The notes under the pieces were generated by a model that made no database searches, was not told the DNA's origin, and saw nothing but the letters and a program-made list of their open reading frames with translations. A DNA stretch of 5,458 nucleotides. Origin: an uncultured Eubacteriales bacterium. Its GTDB lineage: Bacteria > Bacillota_A > Clostridia > Oscillospirales > Oscillospiraceae. Both the position numbers and the translations under genes were made by a program. Below are positions 5,158 to 5,458 of the stretch, piece after piece; the first letter of the stretch is position 1; each line of letters opens with the position of its first letter. The stretch spans positions 1-5,458 of the forward strand of contig CATJRT010000070.1 in the NCBI GenBank assembly GCA_949742895.1, given 5' to 3'.

Positions 5158-5443
5158 ATTTTTCCCGTATCTCTACTACGGCAACATCACACCCAACGCG
5201 CAGGACATGGCACCCCATTCCGAGCTGAAGCGGGCAACAGACCGCGTGGCCCGTTTCGAAAACCAGCTCACGGAGTAGCTTGATGAAGCTGGGCGAACGG
5301 TTTTGGCAAAACTTATCGAATCACAGCACGAGATCGACAGCATCACCGCCATGGAAAACTTCATCCTGGGCTTCCGGCTGGGCGTTCGGATCATGGCTGA
5401 ATGTATGGATGAAAACGACGGCGACATCAGAAATGGAGGTTGA
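5132..5443 (+). pseudogene. DUF6809-like gene broken by an in-frame TAG and lacking a clear start
   Basis: The plus-strand frame reads DDLLIQQDIFFPYLYYGNIT, then PNAQDMAPHSELKRATDRVA and RFENQLTE. It meets TAG at 5276-5278 and continues in the same frame as LDEAGRTVLAKLIESQ, HEIDSITAMENFILGFRLGV and RIMAECMDENDGDIRNGG to TGA 5441-5443. The parts before and after the TAG together match the small DUF6809-type proteins (about 90-100 residues: YYGNI near the start, a helical middle, AMENFILGFRLG near the end). The family has no known function. A point change to TAG, probably from CAG, best explains the break because the frame is kept. No ATG exists in this frame upstream. An ATG at 5133 is one base out of phase, and inserting one base after it would give M-D-L-L-I-Q-Q, so a one-base deletion is a second possible lesion. 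A sequencing error or suppression of TAG cannot be excluded. Confidence 0.7.
5133..5163 (+). terminator. Imperfect palindrome followed by a T-run (weak terminator candidate)
   Basis: CCTGCT-CATAC-AGCAGG (5137-5153) is a perfect 6-base stem. After a single A-A mismatch it extends by three more pairs to ATG (5133-5135) against CAT (5155-5157). TTTTT (5159-5163) follows, as in an intrinsic terminator. It sits at the front of the DUF6809-like frame, so it could terminate transcription from the left, be an operator, or be the scar of an insertion end. Confidence 0.35.
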
Positions 5444-5449
5444 TAAAGT

Positions 5450-5458
5450 ATGTCAAAA
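5450..5458 (+). CDS. Start of a gene running off the right edge (MSK...)
   Basis: ATG at 5450-5452 is preceded by GGAGGT at 5435-5440 with nine bases between them, an excellent ribosome site that overlaps the end of the DUF6809-like frame. Only M-S-K is visible, so the product cannot be identified. The close spacing suggests that the gene was co-transcribed with the DUF6809-like gene. Confidence 0.6.

Noticed and set aside
5276..5278. Programmed recoding (suppressed TAG or pyrrolysine) in the DUF6809-like gene
   Set aside because: Ordinary clostridial genes here use standard stops, no recoding structure is evident just downstream, and the frame also lacks a start, so decay is simpler.
5176..5427. 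An 83-codon minus-strand frame
   Set aside because: It is antisense to the recognisable DUF6809-like frame and Ser-rich, typical of a shadow.

Overview
The window looks like accessory DNA from a GC-rich gut-type member of the Clostridia (Oscillospiraceae or Lachnospiraceae-like). This rests on the family content: a DUF6076 C-terminus, a plasmid/ICE-type Y-family DNA polymerase followed by a YolD-like protein, DUF4317 and a DUF6809-like gene. It also rests on strong GGAGG-type ribosome sites and sigma-A-like promoters. No integrase, relaxase or conjugation gene is visible, so placement in an integrative element is an inference from the gene families.

Layout: (1) 1-1041 is one open frame entering from the left edge. 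It joins the zinc-ribbon-like tail of a DUF6076 protein in frame to an apparently complete short-chain dehydrogenase/reductase (SDR) whose own ATG is missing. (2) 1042-1219 is a regulatory gap with a long hairpin, two LexA-box-like half-palindrome sites and a near-consensus promoter. (3) 1220-3132 is a two-gene translesion-synthesis cassette, a Y-family polymerase with a beta-clamp motif and a YolD-like protein, overlapping by one base. (4) 3241-4374 is a DUF4317 protein. (5) 4395-4421 is a second copy of the same hairpin, between the DUF4317 gene and a converging minus-strand gene of unknown function (4434-4880). (6) 4881-5131 holds no convincing intact gene and looks decayed. (7) 5132-5443 is a DUF6809-like reading frame broken by an in-frame TAG and lacking a clear start. 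(8) A new gene starts at 5450 with a good ribosome site and runs off the right edge.

The best-supported functional unit is the polymerase plus YolD pair: a mobile SOS-type mutagenic polymerase, probably LexA-controlled. The most unusual signals are the DUF6076::SDR fusion, whose joint is consistent with a short-homology deletion or insertion, the duplicated hairpin flanking the polymerase/DUF4317 block, and the decaying tract before the last gene. I see no clear wholly new system; the rest is recognisable ICE-type accessory content.
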